Shown here piece after piece: positions 1 through 8,134 of a stretch of DNA of 64,000 nt (positions are counted from its first letter, which is position 1; each line of letters opens with the position of its first letter). The translations under genes were made by a program, and so were the position numbers. The notes under the pieces were generated by a model. The model was not told where the DNA came from. It ran no database searches and saw only the letters and a program-made list of their open reading frames with translations. Where the stretch lies: NCBI GenBank assembly GCA_965221465.1, contig OZ244892.1:434001-498000 (forward strand), written 5' to 3'. Source of the DNA: Azophilus sp965221465. Lineage in GTDB: Bacteria > Pseudomonadota > Gammaproteobacteria > Pseudomonadales > Azotimanducaceae.

Positions 1-125
1 CACAGCATCGGCTCAAAGTGCCAGGCTTGCGGCTTTTGCTGCAGTGCAGTCACATCGTTGCTCCGATGCTTTTCGGCCTTGAATCGGCGATCCGATTTCT
101 GCACTATGCCAGCCCTTCTTGCCGC

Positions 126-202
126 GCGCTCGTAGCTCAGCTGGACAGAGCACTGGGCTTCGAACCCAGGTGTCGGGGGTTCGAATCCTCCCGGGCGCGC
201 CA
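126..202 (+). tRNA. tRNA-Arg (anticodon UCG)
   Basis: A full cloverleaf can be drawn. The 7-bp acceptor is GCGCTCG against CGGGCGC with one G-T pair, followed by discriminator G and an encoded CCA at 200-202. The anticodon stem CTGGG/CCCAG encloses the loop CTTCGAA, giving anticodon TCG at 160-162, which reads CGA arginine codons. The T-arm is GGGGG-TTCGAAT-CCTCC. Nothing gene-like lies upstream in bases 1-125. A broken CoA-transferase gene follows directly, which would fit a tRNA used as an integration site, but no repeated tRNA 3' end was found elsewhere in the window. Confidence 0.97.
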
Positions 203-325
203 CTCGAGACTCCCGCCCTTGTCGATGCGTGCCCGCTCAACGCTCACAACTGCGCCCTGCTCGAGAAGCTGGGGGGTTACGATGCGACCGACATCAATGA
301 ACTGGAGACGGCCCGCACCGTGTGA
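203..325 (+). pseudogene. C-terminal remnant of a class III (CaiB/BaiF) CoA-transferase
   Basis: The reading frame between the tRNA and pdxA ends in about 30 residues (PLNAHNCALLEKLGGYDATD then INELETA) that match the usual C-terminus of CaiB/BaiF CoA-transferases, where GEHxxEVLxELGYxxxEIxxL is typical. The same pattern ends the complete CoA-transferase at 26812-27996 (GQHSQEILRQLGYTDADVQ). Everything upstream is missing: the frame runs straight back into the tRNA gene. I infer a deletion or integration that removed the body of the gene and left its tail. Its stop codon lies 3 bases before the pdxA start. Confidence 0.6.
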
Positions 326-328
326 TCG

Positions 329-1375
329 ATGAACAGTCGCGACGCAAACGGGCCCCTTGGGGTCACCATGGGCGACCCCGCCGGCATCGGGCCGGAGGTG
401 CTTGTGAAAGCCCTGCACGGGCGTGCGCCGGCCGGCTTGCCGCTGGTATTGATTGGTAGCCGCTGGGCGCTTGCACAAGGGGCGGCGGCAGCCGGGTTGC
501 CCGAGCCGGACTACCCGGAAATCTCGAAACCTGCCGAATTGGACGAAGGCGTGGGGTTGCTAGACATCGGGGTCGCGCCGCCGCCCGACTTCCGTTTCGG
601 CGCGGTACATGCCGCCTGTGGCGAGCATGCCGTGCAGGCCGTTGAACAGGCCGCCCGGTTCTGCGTGGCGGGGCAGCTTCGCGCGATGGTCACCGCACCC
701 ATCCACAAGGAGGCCGTGCACGCTGCCGGTTACCTCGACGACATCGGTCACCAGGAAATACTGGCGCGAGTGACCGGGGCCACGCTGACGGCGACGATGT
801 TGATGACCCCGGGCTTGCGCGTGGTGCACCTTTCCACCCACAAGCCACTGACCGAAGCAGCCCGCTACGTTACCCGGGCCAACGTGCTGGCGAAGCTCGA
901 GCTCGCCGGCCGGGCACTGGCGGACTGGGGGCTGCCGCAAGCGCGGATTGCCGTTGCCGCGCTGAACCCGCATGGCGGGGAGGGCGGCATGCTCGGCCGC
1001 GAGGAGATTGACGAACTCGAGCCGGCGGTGGGCGATGCGCGGCAGCAGGGGATCGATGCGCACGGGCCGATTCCGGCAGATTCCGTCTTCAATCGGGCGA
1101 TCGGCGGGGAATTCGACGCCGTGCTGGCGCTGTACCACGACCAGGGCCACATTGCCGTGAAGGTGCACGACTTTCATGGCAGTACGACGGCCACCCTCGG
1201 CATCCCGTTCGTGCGTACGTCGGTAGACCACGGAACCGCATTCGACATCGCCGGCCTCGGCAAGGCCGACCCGCGCGGCATGGCCGCAGCCCTCGATGCC
1301 GCAACGGCGCTGGTGGAAGGCCGGCTTGCGGGGCTCTGGCCGGCTGCGGCACACTCGGCCGCTGCACGCGGATAA
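329..1375 (+). CDS. pdxA: 4-hydroxythreonine-4-phosphate dehydrogenase PdxA
   Basis: A 348-residue protein with every PdxA landmark: MGDPAGIGPEV near the N-terminus, VTAPIHKEAVHAAGY and GHQEILARVTG in the middle, PHGGEGG, LYHDQGHIAVK (metal-binding histidine region) and RTSVDHGTAFDIAG close to the end. PdxA oxidises 4-phosphohydroxy-L-threonine with NAD(P) in pyridoxal-5'-phosphate synthesis in the cytoplasm. The length is normal. The start ATG follows the stop of the CoA-transferase remnant and no Shine-Dalgarno sequence is visible. The usual partners ksgA and surA are absent and the next intact gene is a sugar-acid dehydratase, so a catabolic PdxA2-type role is possible. Confidence 0.93.
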   Translation: MNSRDANGPLGVTMGDPAGIGPEVLVKALHGRAPAGLPLVLIGSRWALAQGAAAAGLPEPDYPEISKPAELDEGVGLLDIGVAPPPDFRFGAVHAACGEHAVQAVEQAARFCVAGQLRAMVTAPIHKEAVHAAGYLDDIGHQEILARVTGATLTATMLMTPGLRVVHLSTHKPLTEAARYVTRANVLAKLELAGRALADWGLPQARIAVAALNPHGGEGGMLGREEIDELEPAVGDARQQGIDAHGPIPADSVFNRAIGGEFDAVLALYHDQGHIAVKVHDFHGSTTATLGIPFVRTSVDHGTAFDIAGLGKADPRGMAAALDAATALVEGRLAGLWPAAAHSAAARG

Positions 1376-1383
1376 AGAAGCAA

Positions 1384-1655
1384 CCATGAAACAATCCACC
1401 CCGGCGCGCTGGGCCGCGGACGTGCAAGAAACATCTGACAACCGCAAGGAGAGAACCGGTGTGCGGTGCGTGTATGCGGCGCTGTTCAGGCTCGCTCTTG
1501 CGCCTATCGTCGCGGTAAGCGCCGCCGCCTGGTGCGCCGTTCGGCGAGCCGCATGCACGTACCGCATACCGGTTCTCGGTGCCGAATCGAAGGTAAGGTC
1601 TCCTTGGTTCGCGAACTTAATGAAATCAATCACTTGGAAAAGTGTTCCATGAAAG
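1384..1655 (+). repeat. Dispersed hairpin element R1, copy A
   Basis: This is one of six copies of the same roughly 270-bp intergenic sequence in the window (others at 15527, 41455, 43830, 45226 and 46872). The core is a stem of about 22 pairs: arms at 1451-1472 (GAGAACCGGTGTGCGGTGCG...) and 1556-1577 (...TACCGCATACCGGTTCTC), enclosing about 80 bases. The right end is conserved as TTGGAAAA-GTGTTCCATGAAAG. Copy A carries 12 extra bases (GTTCGGCGAGCC) just left of the second arm. Open frames run through it on both strands, so the frames alone are no proof of coding. Confidence 0.85.
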
Positions 1656-1711
1656 CGGCCGTCTTGCGGGAACCCAATGTGCCGGTGGCAATCGAGGACA
1701 TCGCCGCATGA
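1649..1711 (+). pseudogene. 20-codon N-terminal fragment of a zinc-type alcohol dehydrogenase
   Basis: An ATG that coincides with the conserved ATGAAAG end of repeat copy A opens a short frame, MKAAVLREPNVPVAIEDIAA, then stops. MKAAVLREPxxPxxIEDI is the classic start of medium-chain (MDR) alcohol dehydrogenases; nothing of the remaining 300 or more residues follows. I read it as a gene remnant cut at the repeat boundary. Chance similarity over 18 residues cannot be fully excluded. Confidence 0.5.
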
Positions 1712-1727
1712 TGAGTTCCCACCGGAA

Positions 1728-2936
1728 ATGAAGATCGCGGCAGTCAAGGTCATCGTCACCTGTCCGGGTCGCAACTTCGTCACGCTGAAGATCACGACGG
1801 ACCAGGGTATACACGGCATCGGCGATGCCACCCTCAATGGCCGGGAACTGGCCGTGGTGTCCTATCTCGAGGATCACGTTGCCGATTGCCTGATCGGGCG
1901 GGATGCCGGTGCGATCGAGGACATCTGGCAGTACCTGTACCGGGGCTGTTACTGGCGGCGCGGCCCCGTGACCATGGCGGCCATCGGCGCCGTCGACACG
2001 GCGCTCTGGGACATCAAGGCCAAGGCGGCGGGCATGCCCCTGTATCAATTGCTCGGTGGTCGTAGCCGCCGGCGCGTGATGGTCTACGGCCACGCCAGCG
2101 GCCGGGATATCGAAGAGACCGTCGACGAAGTCGGGCGGTACATCGATCTCGGTTACAAGGCGATTCGCGCGCAGTGCGGTGTGCCGGGCATGGATTCGAC
2201 CTACGGCGTCTCCGGCGACAGGATGTATTACGAGCCCGCCGATGCGGCGCTACCCACGGAAAACGTCTGGTCCACGGAAAAGTACCTGGACCATGTGCCC
2301 AGGCTGTTCGATGCCCTGCGCGAGCGATTCGGTTTCGAGCATCACCTGCTGCACGATGTTCACCATCGCCTGACGCCCATGGAGGCGGCCCGGCTCGGCG
2401 CTTCCCTCGAAGACTACCGCCTGTTCTGGATGGAAGACCCGACGCCCGCCGAGAATCAGGAGGCCTTCCGGCTGATACGCAGGCACACGGTCACCCCGCT
2501 GGCGGTGGGGGAGATCTTCAATACCATCTGGGATTGCAAAGACCTGCTCAGCGAGCAGTTGATCGACTATATCCGCGCGACGGTGACCCACGCGGGCGGC
2601 ATTACGCATCTGCGCCGGATCGCCGATCTGGCGGCGCTCTACCAGGTGCGCACCGGTTGTCACGGCGCGACCGACCTGTCACCGGTCTGCATGGGCGCCG
2701 CCCTGCACTTCGACACCTGGGTACCGAACTTCGGCATTCAGGAATACATGCGGCATACGGAAGCCACCGACGAAGTGTTCCCCCACGACTACCGGTTCGA
2801 TTCGGGCGAGTTCATCGTCGGCGAGTCGCCGGGGCACGGTGTGGATATCGACGAGAGGCTGGCGGCGCGGTACCCCTACGACAAGGCGTATCTGCCGATC
2901 AACCGGTTGCAGGATGGCACCATGTGGAACTGGTAA
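1728..2936 (+). CDS. manD: Mannonate dehydratase family (ManD/RspA) enolase-superfamily enzyme
   Basis: With the ATG at 1728 the product is 402 residues, the family length. It begins MKIAAVKVIVTCPGRNFVTL and ends YLPINRLQDGTMWNW, the conserved C-terminal signature. Residues expected in ManD fall at the expected numbers: Arg147 and Tyr159 on the mobile loop, Asp210 and His212 (LLHDVHH), Glu236 (WMEDPTP) and Glu262 (GEIFNT). The enzyme dehydrates D-mannonate (some members D-gluconate) to 2-keto-3-deoxygluconate in hexuronate catabolism. Family members differ widely in catalytic efficiency, so the true substrate is open. A longer frame reaches upstream, but homology starts at 1728. pdxA precedes it across repeat R1. 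Confidence 0.9.
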   Translation: MKIAAVKVIVTCPGRNFVTLKITTDQGIHGIGDATLNGRELAVVSYLEDHVADCLIGRDAGAIEDIWQYLYRGCYWRRGPVTMAAIGAVDTALWDIKAKAAGMPLYQLLGGRSRRRVMVYGHASGRDIEETVDEVGRYIDLGYKAIRAQCGVPGMDSTYGVSGDRMYYEPADAALPTENVWSTEKYLDHVPRLFDALRERFGFEHHLLHDVHHRLTPMEAARLGASLEDYRLFWMEDPTPAENQEAFRLIRRHTVTPLAVGEIFNTIWDCKDLLSEQLIDYIRATVTHAGGITHLRRIADLAALYQVRTGCHGATDLSPVCMGAALHFDTWVPNFGIQEYMRHTEATDEVFPHDYRFDSGEFIVGESPGHGVDIDERLAARYPYDKAYLPINRLQDGTMWNW

Positions 2937-3099
2937 CGGCGTCAGCCGACGGGAGGACAGGGTGCGGCGCCGCGGCTCTGCACCCACAGTTGGCGTTCGA
3001 ATCGCGCGTGGAGGGTGACAAAGCCGGGCGAGTCTGATTTCATTTTCCGTTCTGCGCGGCGAACCGCGCATCCGACGACCATCAGGGATTGCCGACACC

Positions 3100-4245
3100 A
3101 TGCCGATGATACTCAACGAAGAGCAGAACATGCTCAAGGACACGGCCAGAGACTTCTGTGCCAACCACATGCCCATTGCGCAACTGCGCCGATTGCGCGA
3201 CGAAAACTCCGAGGACGGCTTCGACCGCGATACCTGGAAGGCGATGGTCGAACTCGGGTGGGCGGGCATCCCGTTTCCGGAAGCCTTCGGCGGTCTGGAA
3301 TTCGGTTACAAGGGGCTGGGTGTGGTCACGGAAGAAACCGGGCGCACCCTGGGGGCCAGCCCGCTGTTCGCCAGCGTCTGGGTTTGCGGCACCGCGGTCA
3401 ACATCGGCGGCAGCGATGCGCAGAAAGCCGAGTTGCTGCCCGCGATCTGCTCCGGTGAGCGTCTCATGGCCCTCGCACTGGAAGAATCGCACCGTCACGC
3501 CCCCTACGGAGCGGCCACCACGGCAGAGCCGTCCGGCGACGGATTCGTGCTGAACGGCAACAAGTCCTTCGTTCTCGACGGCCACATCGCCGATGCATTC
3601 ATCGTCGTGGCCAGGACGTCCGGAGCGCCCGGCGACCGCGAGGGCCTCAGCCTCTTCGTCGTCGAGAGCGGTGCGTCCGGCATCGACGTCAGGCGAACCA
3701 GCATGGTCGATTCACGCAATGCCGCAAACGTGGAACTGGCCAACGTCAGGGTCGGCAGCGATGCACTGCTCGGGGAACTCGACAAGGGTGCGGAGGTGCT
3801 CGACCCGACCCTCGACATCGCGCGCATCGGCATGGCTGCGGAGATGCTCGGCGGATTGCAGGAGTGTTTCGAGCGAACCGTTGCCTACCTGAAAGAGCGC
3901 GAACAGTTCGGGGTGCCCATCGGCTCGTTCCAGGCACTGAAGCACCGGGCGGCGAACCTGTTCTGCGAGGTGGAACTGTCGAAGTCCTGTGTTCTGGAGG
4001 CGCTGACGGCACTGGACGAAGGCAGGAGCGCGGCAGAGGTCGCCAGGCTCGCGAGTCTCGCCAAGACCAAGGTCGGCGAGACCTACAACGTGGTGTCGAG
4101 GGAAGGTATCCAGATGCACGGCGGTATCGGCATGACCGACGAATTCGACATCGGTTTCTTCATCAAGCGCGCGGCGGTGTCCGAACAGACGTTCGGAGAC
4201 ATCAACTTTCACCGCAACCGCTATGGGGAATTGGAGGGGTACTAG
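3100..4245 (+). CDS. Acyl-CoA dehydrogenase family protein
   Basis: A 381-residue FAD enzyme with the acyl-CoA dehydrogenase layout: helical N-terminal domain (about 1-120), beta domain (about 120-230, with LALEESHRH and GNKSFVLDGH), then the C-terminal helical domain with EREQFGVPIGSFQALKH and GIQMHGGIGMTDEFD. The MHGGIGMTDEF signature is typical of FadE members of steroid and branched-substrate pathways, in which the base glutamate position varies, so the substrate cannot be assigned. The length is normal. It stands alone, 163 bases after manD, with no ETF or thiolase nearby. Confidence 0.9.
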   Translation: MPMILNEEQNMLKDTARDFCANHMPIAQLRRLRDENSEDGFDRDTWKAMVELGWAGIPFPEAFGGLEFGYKGLGVVTEETGRTLGASPLFASVWVCGTAVNIGGSDAQKAELLPAICSGERLMALALEESHRHAPYGAATTAEPSGDGFVLNGNKSFVLDGHIADAFIVVARTSGAPGDREGLSLFVVESGASGIDVRRTSMVDSRNAANVELANVRVGSDALLGELDKGAEVLDPTLDIARIGMAAEMLGGLQECFERTVAYLKEREQFGVPIGSFQALKHRAANLFCEVELSKSCVLEALTALDEGRSAAEVARLASLAKTKVGETYNVVSREGIQMHGGIGMTDEFDIGFFIKRAAVSEQTFGDINFHRNRYGELEGY

Positions 4246-4290
4246 CGCGCATCGGTCTCCGGTCCGCGCAGCAACGCTTGCACGGCGCCT

Positions 4291-4323
4291 CGACGCCCTC
4301 GCGACGAAAGTTAGTGACGGATG
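4291..4323 (+). repeat. Dispersed repeat R2, partial copy
   Basis: This stretch (CGACGCCCTCGCGACGAAAG followed by TTAGTGACGGATGC) recurs with one change at 21345-21378. Its left half also forms part of the 48-bp inverted repeat around hupE (20072-20119 and 21317-21364). It lies in the gap between the acyl-CoA dehydrogenase and gtrA-like genes. Confidence 0.75.
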
Positions 4324-4379
4324 CTGACTATCGCGTTGAACAGGCGGCGGGAGCACGGTCGGGAAAATGCGGTCCAGCC

Positions 4380-4796
4380 GTGAGCCGTGACACCGGAAGA
4401 ACCAGTTCGTTCCATCAACTGACCCGCTTTCTCATGGTCGGCGCGGTCTCCTTTACCGTGGATGCGGGGGTGCTGGGTCTGCTCGTTTATCAGGCAGAGG
4501 TGGGCTACATCGCTGCGCGCCTGCTCTCGGTCGCACTCGCCGTTTCTGTCGCGTTCGTTCTCAACGCCCGCTTTACCTTTCTGGTCCGGGTGGTCGATGC
4601 GCGATTCATGCGCTACGTCGCCATTCAGGCGGTGAGCGCCGGCCTCAATTTCGGGGTGTATTCGACGCTGGTGTTGCATGGCCCGCTTAGCGGGCGTCCG
4701 CTCCTGTCGCTGATCTGCGGTGCGGCCGCGGCGACCGTCAACAACTTCTTTCTGAGTCGGCGCTACGTCTACGTTCGCAAGGACCGGCAATCCTGA
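4380..4796 (+). CDS. GtrA-like family membrane protein
   Basis: Starting from the GTG at 4380 this is a 138-residue, four-helix membrane protein. It opens RFLMVGAVSFTVDAGVLGLL, the GtrA pattern, has FVLNARFTFL in the second to third helix region and ends VNNFFLSRRYVYV, again typical. GtrA proteins are thought to help translocate lipid-linked sugars (undecaprenyl-phosphate-glucose type) across the inner membrane. Here no glycosyltransferase partner is adjacent, which is unusual for O-antigen type loci. The upstream extension of the frame overlaps the acyl-CoA dehydrogenase and is not coding. Confidence 0.83.
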   Translation: MSRDTGRTSSFHQLTRFLMVGAVSFTVDAGVLGLLVYQAEVGYIAARLLSVALAVSVAFVLNARFTFLVRVVDARFMRYVAIQAVSAGLNFGVYSTLVLHGPLSGRPLLSLICGAAAATVNNFFLSRRYVYVRKDRQS

Positions 4797-4935
4797 TCGT
4801 GACCGTCGGCACGGCCCAGCAGGCTGGTGTGGCGGTGAGTCTGGGCGCTGTGCAAGCAACGCGGCCGTTGACAGATTGGCGTCCGCGTCCGCATCGTAGG
4901 GCATGCCGAACCCGAGCAAGGAAGATCGCGCAAAA

Positions 4936-5979
4936 ATGAACGAGCAGCCAAGAGTCGACCTGTACAGCGATACCCAGACGCGCCCGTCCCGGGCCATGCG
5001 CGAGGCCATGGCGCAAGCCGAAGTGGGTGACGAACAACGCAACGAAGACCCGACGGTGCGTAAACTCTGCGCCATGGTTGCAGACCTGCTCGGCAAGGAG
5101 GCGGCGCTGTTTCTGCCGTCGGGCACCATGTGCAACGAGGTCGCCTATCGCGCCCACACGAGCCCCGGCGACGAGATCATCCTGCACGAGACGAGCCATG
5201 CCGTGCACTACGAGGTGGGCGGACCGGCCGCGCTTTCCGGCGTGTCGCTGCGCACCCTGCCGGGCGAGCGCGGCATGTTCACGGCCGACCAGGTGCGCGC
5301 GGCGTTGCGCGACGGTTCGCCGCACACGCAGCGTTCGAGGCTGGTTTCAGTGGAGAACACCACGAATGTCGGGGGCGGGGCGGTCTGGGCCCTGGACGCC
5401 CTCGATGCCGTGGCGGCGGTCGCGCACGAAAACGGGTTGGCCACCCACATGGACGGCGCGCGACTGATGAATGCGGTGGTGGCTTCCGGCAACGCGGCAT
5501 CCGCCTTTACCCGGGGTTACGACTCGGCCTGGCTCGACATGAGCAAGGGGCTCGGGGCGCCGGTGGGCGGTGTTCTGGCTGGCTCCAGGGAGTTCATCGC
5601 CGAGGCGTTGCGCTTCAAGCACCAGTTCGGAGGCGCCATGCGCCAGGCAGGCATCATCGCTGCCGCCGGTGTTCATGCGCTCGAACACAACGTCGGCCGG
5701 CTCGCCGACGATCATGCCAATGCCCGTCGGTTTGCCACGTTGATCGCCGGCATCGATGCGATCGACGTCGATGTCGACGCGGTGGAGACCAACATGGTTT
5801 TCTTCGACGTTGTGGCCCCGGGGCTCGATGCGCCGGAGGTTTCCGAGCGGCTGCTGGCGCACGGCGTGCGAATCGGAGCGGTCAGCCAACACCGCATGCG
5901 CGCCGTGACCCATCTCGATGTCGATGCGGAAGGCGTGGAGGAAGCCGCGAAGGCGCTCGCCCGGGTCATGGAGGGCTGA
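4936..5979 (+). CDS. Low-specificity L-threonine aldolase family (PLP)
   Basis: A fold-type I PLP enzyme of the beta-eliminating lyase/threonine aldolase family (347 residues from the ATG at 4936; an upstream ATG at 4903 would add 11). It starts DLYSDTQTRPSRAMREAM, as threonine aldolases do, has the HMDGARLMNA segment that contacts PLP, and the PLP lysine in LDMSKGLGAPVGG. It would cleave L-threonine or allo-threonine to glycine and acetaldehyde in the cytoplasm. AAGGAAG about 11 bases upstream favours the 4936 start. The following MFS gene begins about 110 bases later. Confidence 0.9.
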   Translation: MNEQPRVDLYSDTQTRPSRAMREAMAQAEVGDEQRNEDPTVRKLCAMVADLLGKEAALFLPSGTMCNEVAYRAHTSPGDEIILHETSHAVHYEVGGPAALSGVSLRTLPGERGMFTADQVRAALRDGSPHTQRSRLVSVENTTNVGGGAVWALDALDAVAAVAHENGLATHMDGARLMNAVVASGNAASAFTRGYDSAWLDMSKGLGAPVGGVLAGSREFIAEALRFKHQFGGAMRQAGIIAAAGVHALEHNVGRLADDHANARRFATLIAGIDAIDVDVDAVETNMVFFDVVAPGLDAPEVSERLLAHGVRIGAVSQHRMRAVTHLDVDAEGVEEAAKALARVMEG

Positions 5980-6091
5980 GCGTGGACGCGCCCGGCAGGC
6001 TCGCCGGTCCGGTCTGCGTGGGCTGGTGGCCACGGGCGTCTTCGGTGTGTGGTTCCGCGGCATGGCCGTCCCGGAGAGGGGGCCGTTGACG

Positions 6092-7327
6092 ATGCGCACC
6101 AGGCACGGGCTGGCGTTCATCCTCGTCACCGTGCTGCTCGATTCCATCGGCTTCGGCATCATTCTTCCCGTGCTGCCGCAGCTCATCATGGACGTCACCG
6201 GCGAACCCCTGGCGAGTGCGGCCCGCTACGGGGGTTGGCTGCTGTTCGTCTTTGCCGCGACGCAGTTCTTCGCTGCGCCCGTGCTCGGCAATCTTTCGGA
6301 CCGCTTCGGTCGCCGCCCGGTACTGTTGCTGTCGCTTTTTGCAATGGGTTGCGACTACCTGTTGATGGGTTGGGCGCCGACACTCGGCTGGCTGTTTGTG
6401 GGGCGGCTGATCGCGGGAGTTTCCGCGTCGACTTACGGTATCGCCAATGCCTTTGTCGCCGACAGCTTCGCACCGGAAGAACGGGCCAGGAACTTCGCCC
6501 TGTTGGGGGCGGGCTTCGGCGTCGGATTCATCGTCGGGCCGGTAATCGGCGGGTTTCTCGGCGAATTCGGGCCTCGGGCGCCGTTCTACGCGGCGGCGGG
6601 GCTGGCATTCATCAACGTGGTCTACGGTTACCTCGTGCTACCCGAGTCACTGAAACCGGAAAACCGGCGCGCCTTCGAGTGGAAGCGGGCGAATGCGCTG
6701 GGAACCTTCAGTCAGTTATGGCGTTATCCCGTCGTGCTCGGCCTGGTTTCCGCCTATTTCTTCTACATGATGGGACACCACTCGCTGCCGAGCGTCTGGT
6801 CCTATTTCGCCATGGAGAAGTTCGAATGGTCGTCGCGGGACATCGGCTTTTCGCTCGGCGCCGTGGGCGTCTGCATGATCGTCGTCCAGGTGTGGCTCAT
6901 CCGCTACGTTCTCGACCGTTACGGCACGGAGCGCACGGCGTACATCGGGTTGGTCGTCACCATTGCGGCCTTTGTCGGTTACGCCCTGGTGCCCCATGGC
7001 TGGATGGTCTACGGAGTGATTGTGTTCGGCGCCGCCGGGGGATTCGTGGCGCCGTCCGTTCAGTCGCTCATGTCCGCGCGCATTCCGGCGGATGCTCAGG
7101 GCGAATTGCAGGGTGCGCTTGCGAGCGTGAGCAGCCTGGTGTCGATCCTGTCGCCGCCGTTCATGACCCAGACCTTCGCCTGGTTCATCGGGGCGAGCGC
7201 ACCCCTGTACTTTCCGGGGGCGCCATTCATCGCGGCAGCGCTATTCTCGTTGTTTGCCCTCGTGGCCTTGATGCGGACACTGTTCGGCGCTCTGAAGCCG
7301 GCGGCAGCGCGGCGTCGATCGCCATAG
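6092..7327 (+). CDS. MFS exporter of the TCR/Tet family
   Basis: A 12-helix major facilitator of 411 residues from the ATG at 6092 (an ATG at 6062 would add 10). The opening LLDSIGFGIILPVLPQLI and motif A, GNLSDRFGRRPVLLL, are those of the TetA-like drug:H+ antiporter group. The motif C-like region is GFGVGFIVGPVIGGFLGEF. Likely an inner-membrane proton-driven exporter; the name tetracycline pump should not be read literally because chromosomal homologues have varied substrates. GGAGAGGGG lies upstream of the chosen start. No TetR-type regulator is adjacent. Confidence 0.87.
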   Translation: MRTRHGLAFILVTVLLDSIGFGIILPVLPQLIMDVTGEPLASAARYGGWLLFVFAATQFFAAPVLGNLSDRFGRRPVLLLSLFAMGCDYLLMGWAPTLGWLFVGRLIAGVSASTYGIANAFVADSFAPEERARNFALLGAGFGVGFIVGPVIGGFLGEFGPRAPFYAAAGLAFINVVYGYLVLPESLKPENRRAFEWKRANALGTFSQLWRYPVVLGLVSAYFFYMMGHHSLPSVWSYFAMEKFEWSSRDIGFSLGAVGVCMIVVQVWLIRYVLDRYGTERTAYIGLVVTIAAFVGYALVPHGWMVYGVIVFGAAGGFVAPSVQSLMSARIPADAQGELQGALASVSSLVSILSPPFMTQTFAWFIGASAPLYFPGAPFIAAALFSLFALVALMRTLFGALKPAAARRRSP

Positions 7328-7516
7328 CGGTCTGCCGCATGCGGCTGCCGTGGTCGTCCGACGCTCGGCGCTAACGAAGGACGTGTGGGGCTTCGCGCGG
7401 TGGTAACATCGCACTTCATACGGTACTTGACCGCAAACCGGGTCGGCTCGGCGCTCGAGAGACGACACACCCGTCGCCGCCGATGCCGATTCCGGGAAAA
7501 CCACGGAGGAATCGCC

Positions 7517-8134
7517 ATGGCGGATGATGCAATCGATATTGGGACGGATTCGGACGGTGAGGGTCGGGAGCCGGCGCTCGGCGGAATGCTGATTCGCGAC
7601 GGCGCCATCGTCGTCGGGCTGCTGGCCCTGTGGGGCGGTGCCGAAACCTGGGCAGCGAGCACCGGCCTCGGATTGGCGCTCGTCACCGCCGTGGGCGCAA
7701 GCCTGGTTGCCGGCTGGTTGATCGCGGGCCTGCTGCACGAGTGGGGCCACTACACCGGCGCCAAGTTTGCCCGCGCTGCCGCGCCGAGGGTCAAGCTGCC
7801 GGGGCTGTCGTTTTTCCGCTTCAACTTCGATCTCGAAAAGAACAGCGTTGGCCAGTTCGCCGCCATGGGCATCGGCGGCAACCTGGCACACTGGGGGGCC
7901 GTGGCTGCCGCTCTGATTCTGGTGCCCATGACGACCCTGGCGCAGACCACCTTCGTCAGCGCCACCGTTGCGTTTGCGGTTTTCGCCAGCGTCATCGAGT
8001 GGCCGATCATTGCGCGCACCGCCAGCGGCCGCGTACGCCCCGCCGAGGCCTTTGCCCACCTCGACCAGGCCTTCTTCAGGCGGCATTACGTCATCGGGGG
8101 TGTTGGCGGGTTGCTGTTTCTCGCGTTCGCTTGA
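7517..8134 (+). CDS. Membrane protein with HEWGH zinc-protease motif (M50-like)
   Basis: A 205-residue protein with GGAGG six bases before its ATG. A charged N-terminus of about 30 residues is followed by helices near 35-55 and 60-80. The second of these runs into LLHEWGHYTGAKFAR, an HExxH metalloprotease signature inside the membrane region, as in site-2 proteases. Later comes IGGNLAHWGAV, where M50 proteins have a conserved NxxxG segment, and two more helices. The usual PDZ domain and NPDG motif are absent, so it is a minimal or divergent member; activity is an inference. Its 3' end overlaps the convergent truncated tannase frame by 49 bases. Confidence 0.6.
   Translation: MADDAIDIGTDSDGEGREPALGGMLIRDGAIVVGLLALWGGAETWAASTGLGLALVTAVGASLVAGWLIAGLLHEWGHYTGAKFARAAAPRVKLPGLSFFRFNFDLEKNSVGQFAAMGIGGNLAHWGAVAAALILVPMTTLAQTTFVSATVAFAVFASVIEWPIIARTASGRVRPAEAFAHLDQAFFRRHYVIGGVGGLLFLAFA

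Noticed and set aside
126..202. tRNA-Arg as an attachment site for the 50-63 kb island
   Set aside because: The tRNA is 50 kb away and no duplicate of its 3' end was found at either island boundary.
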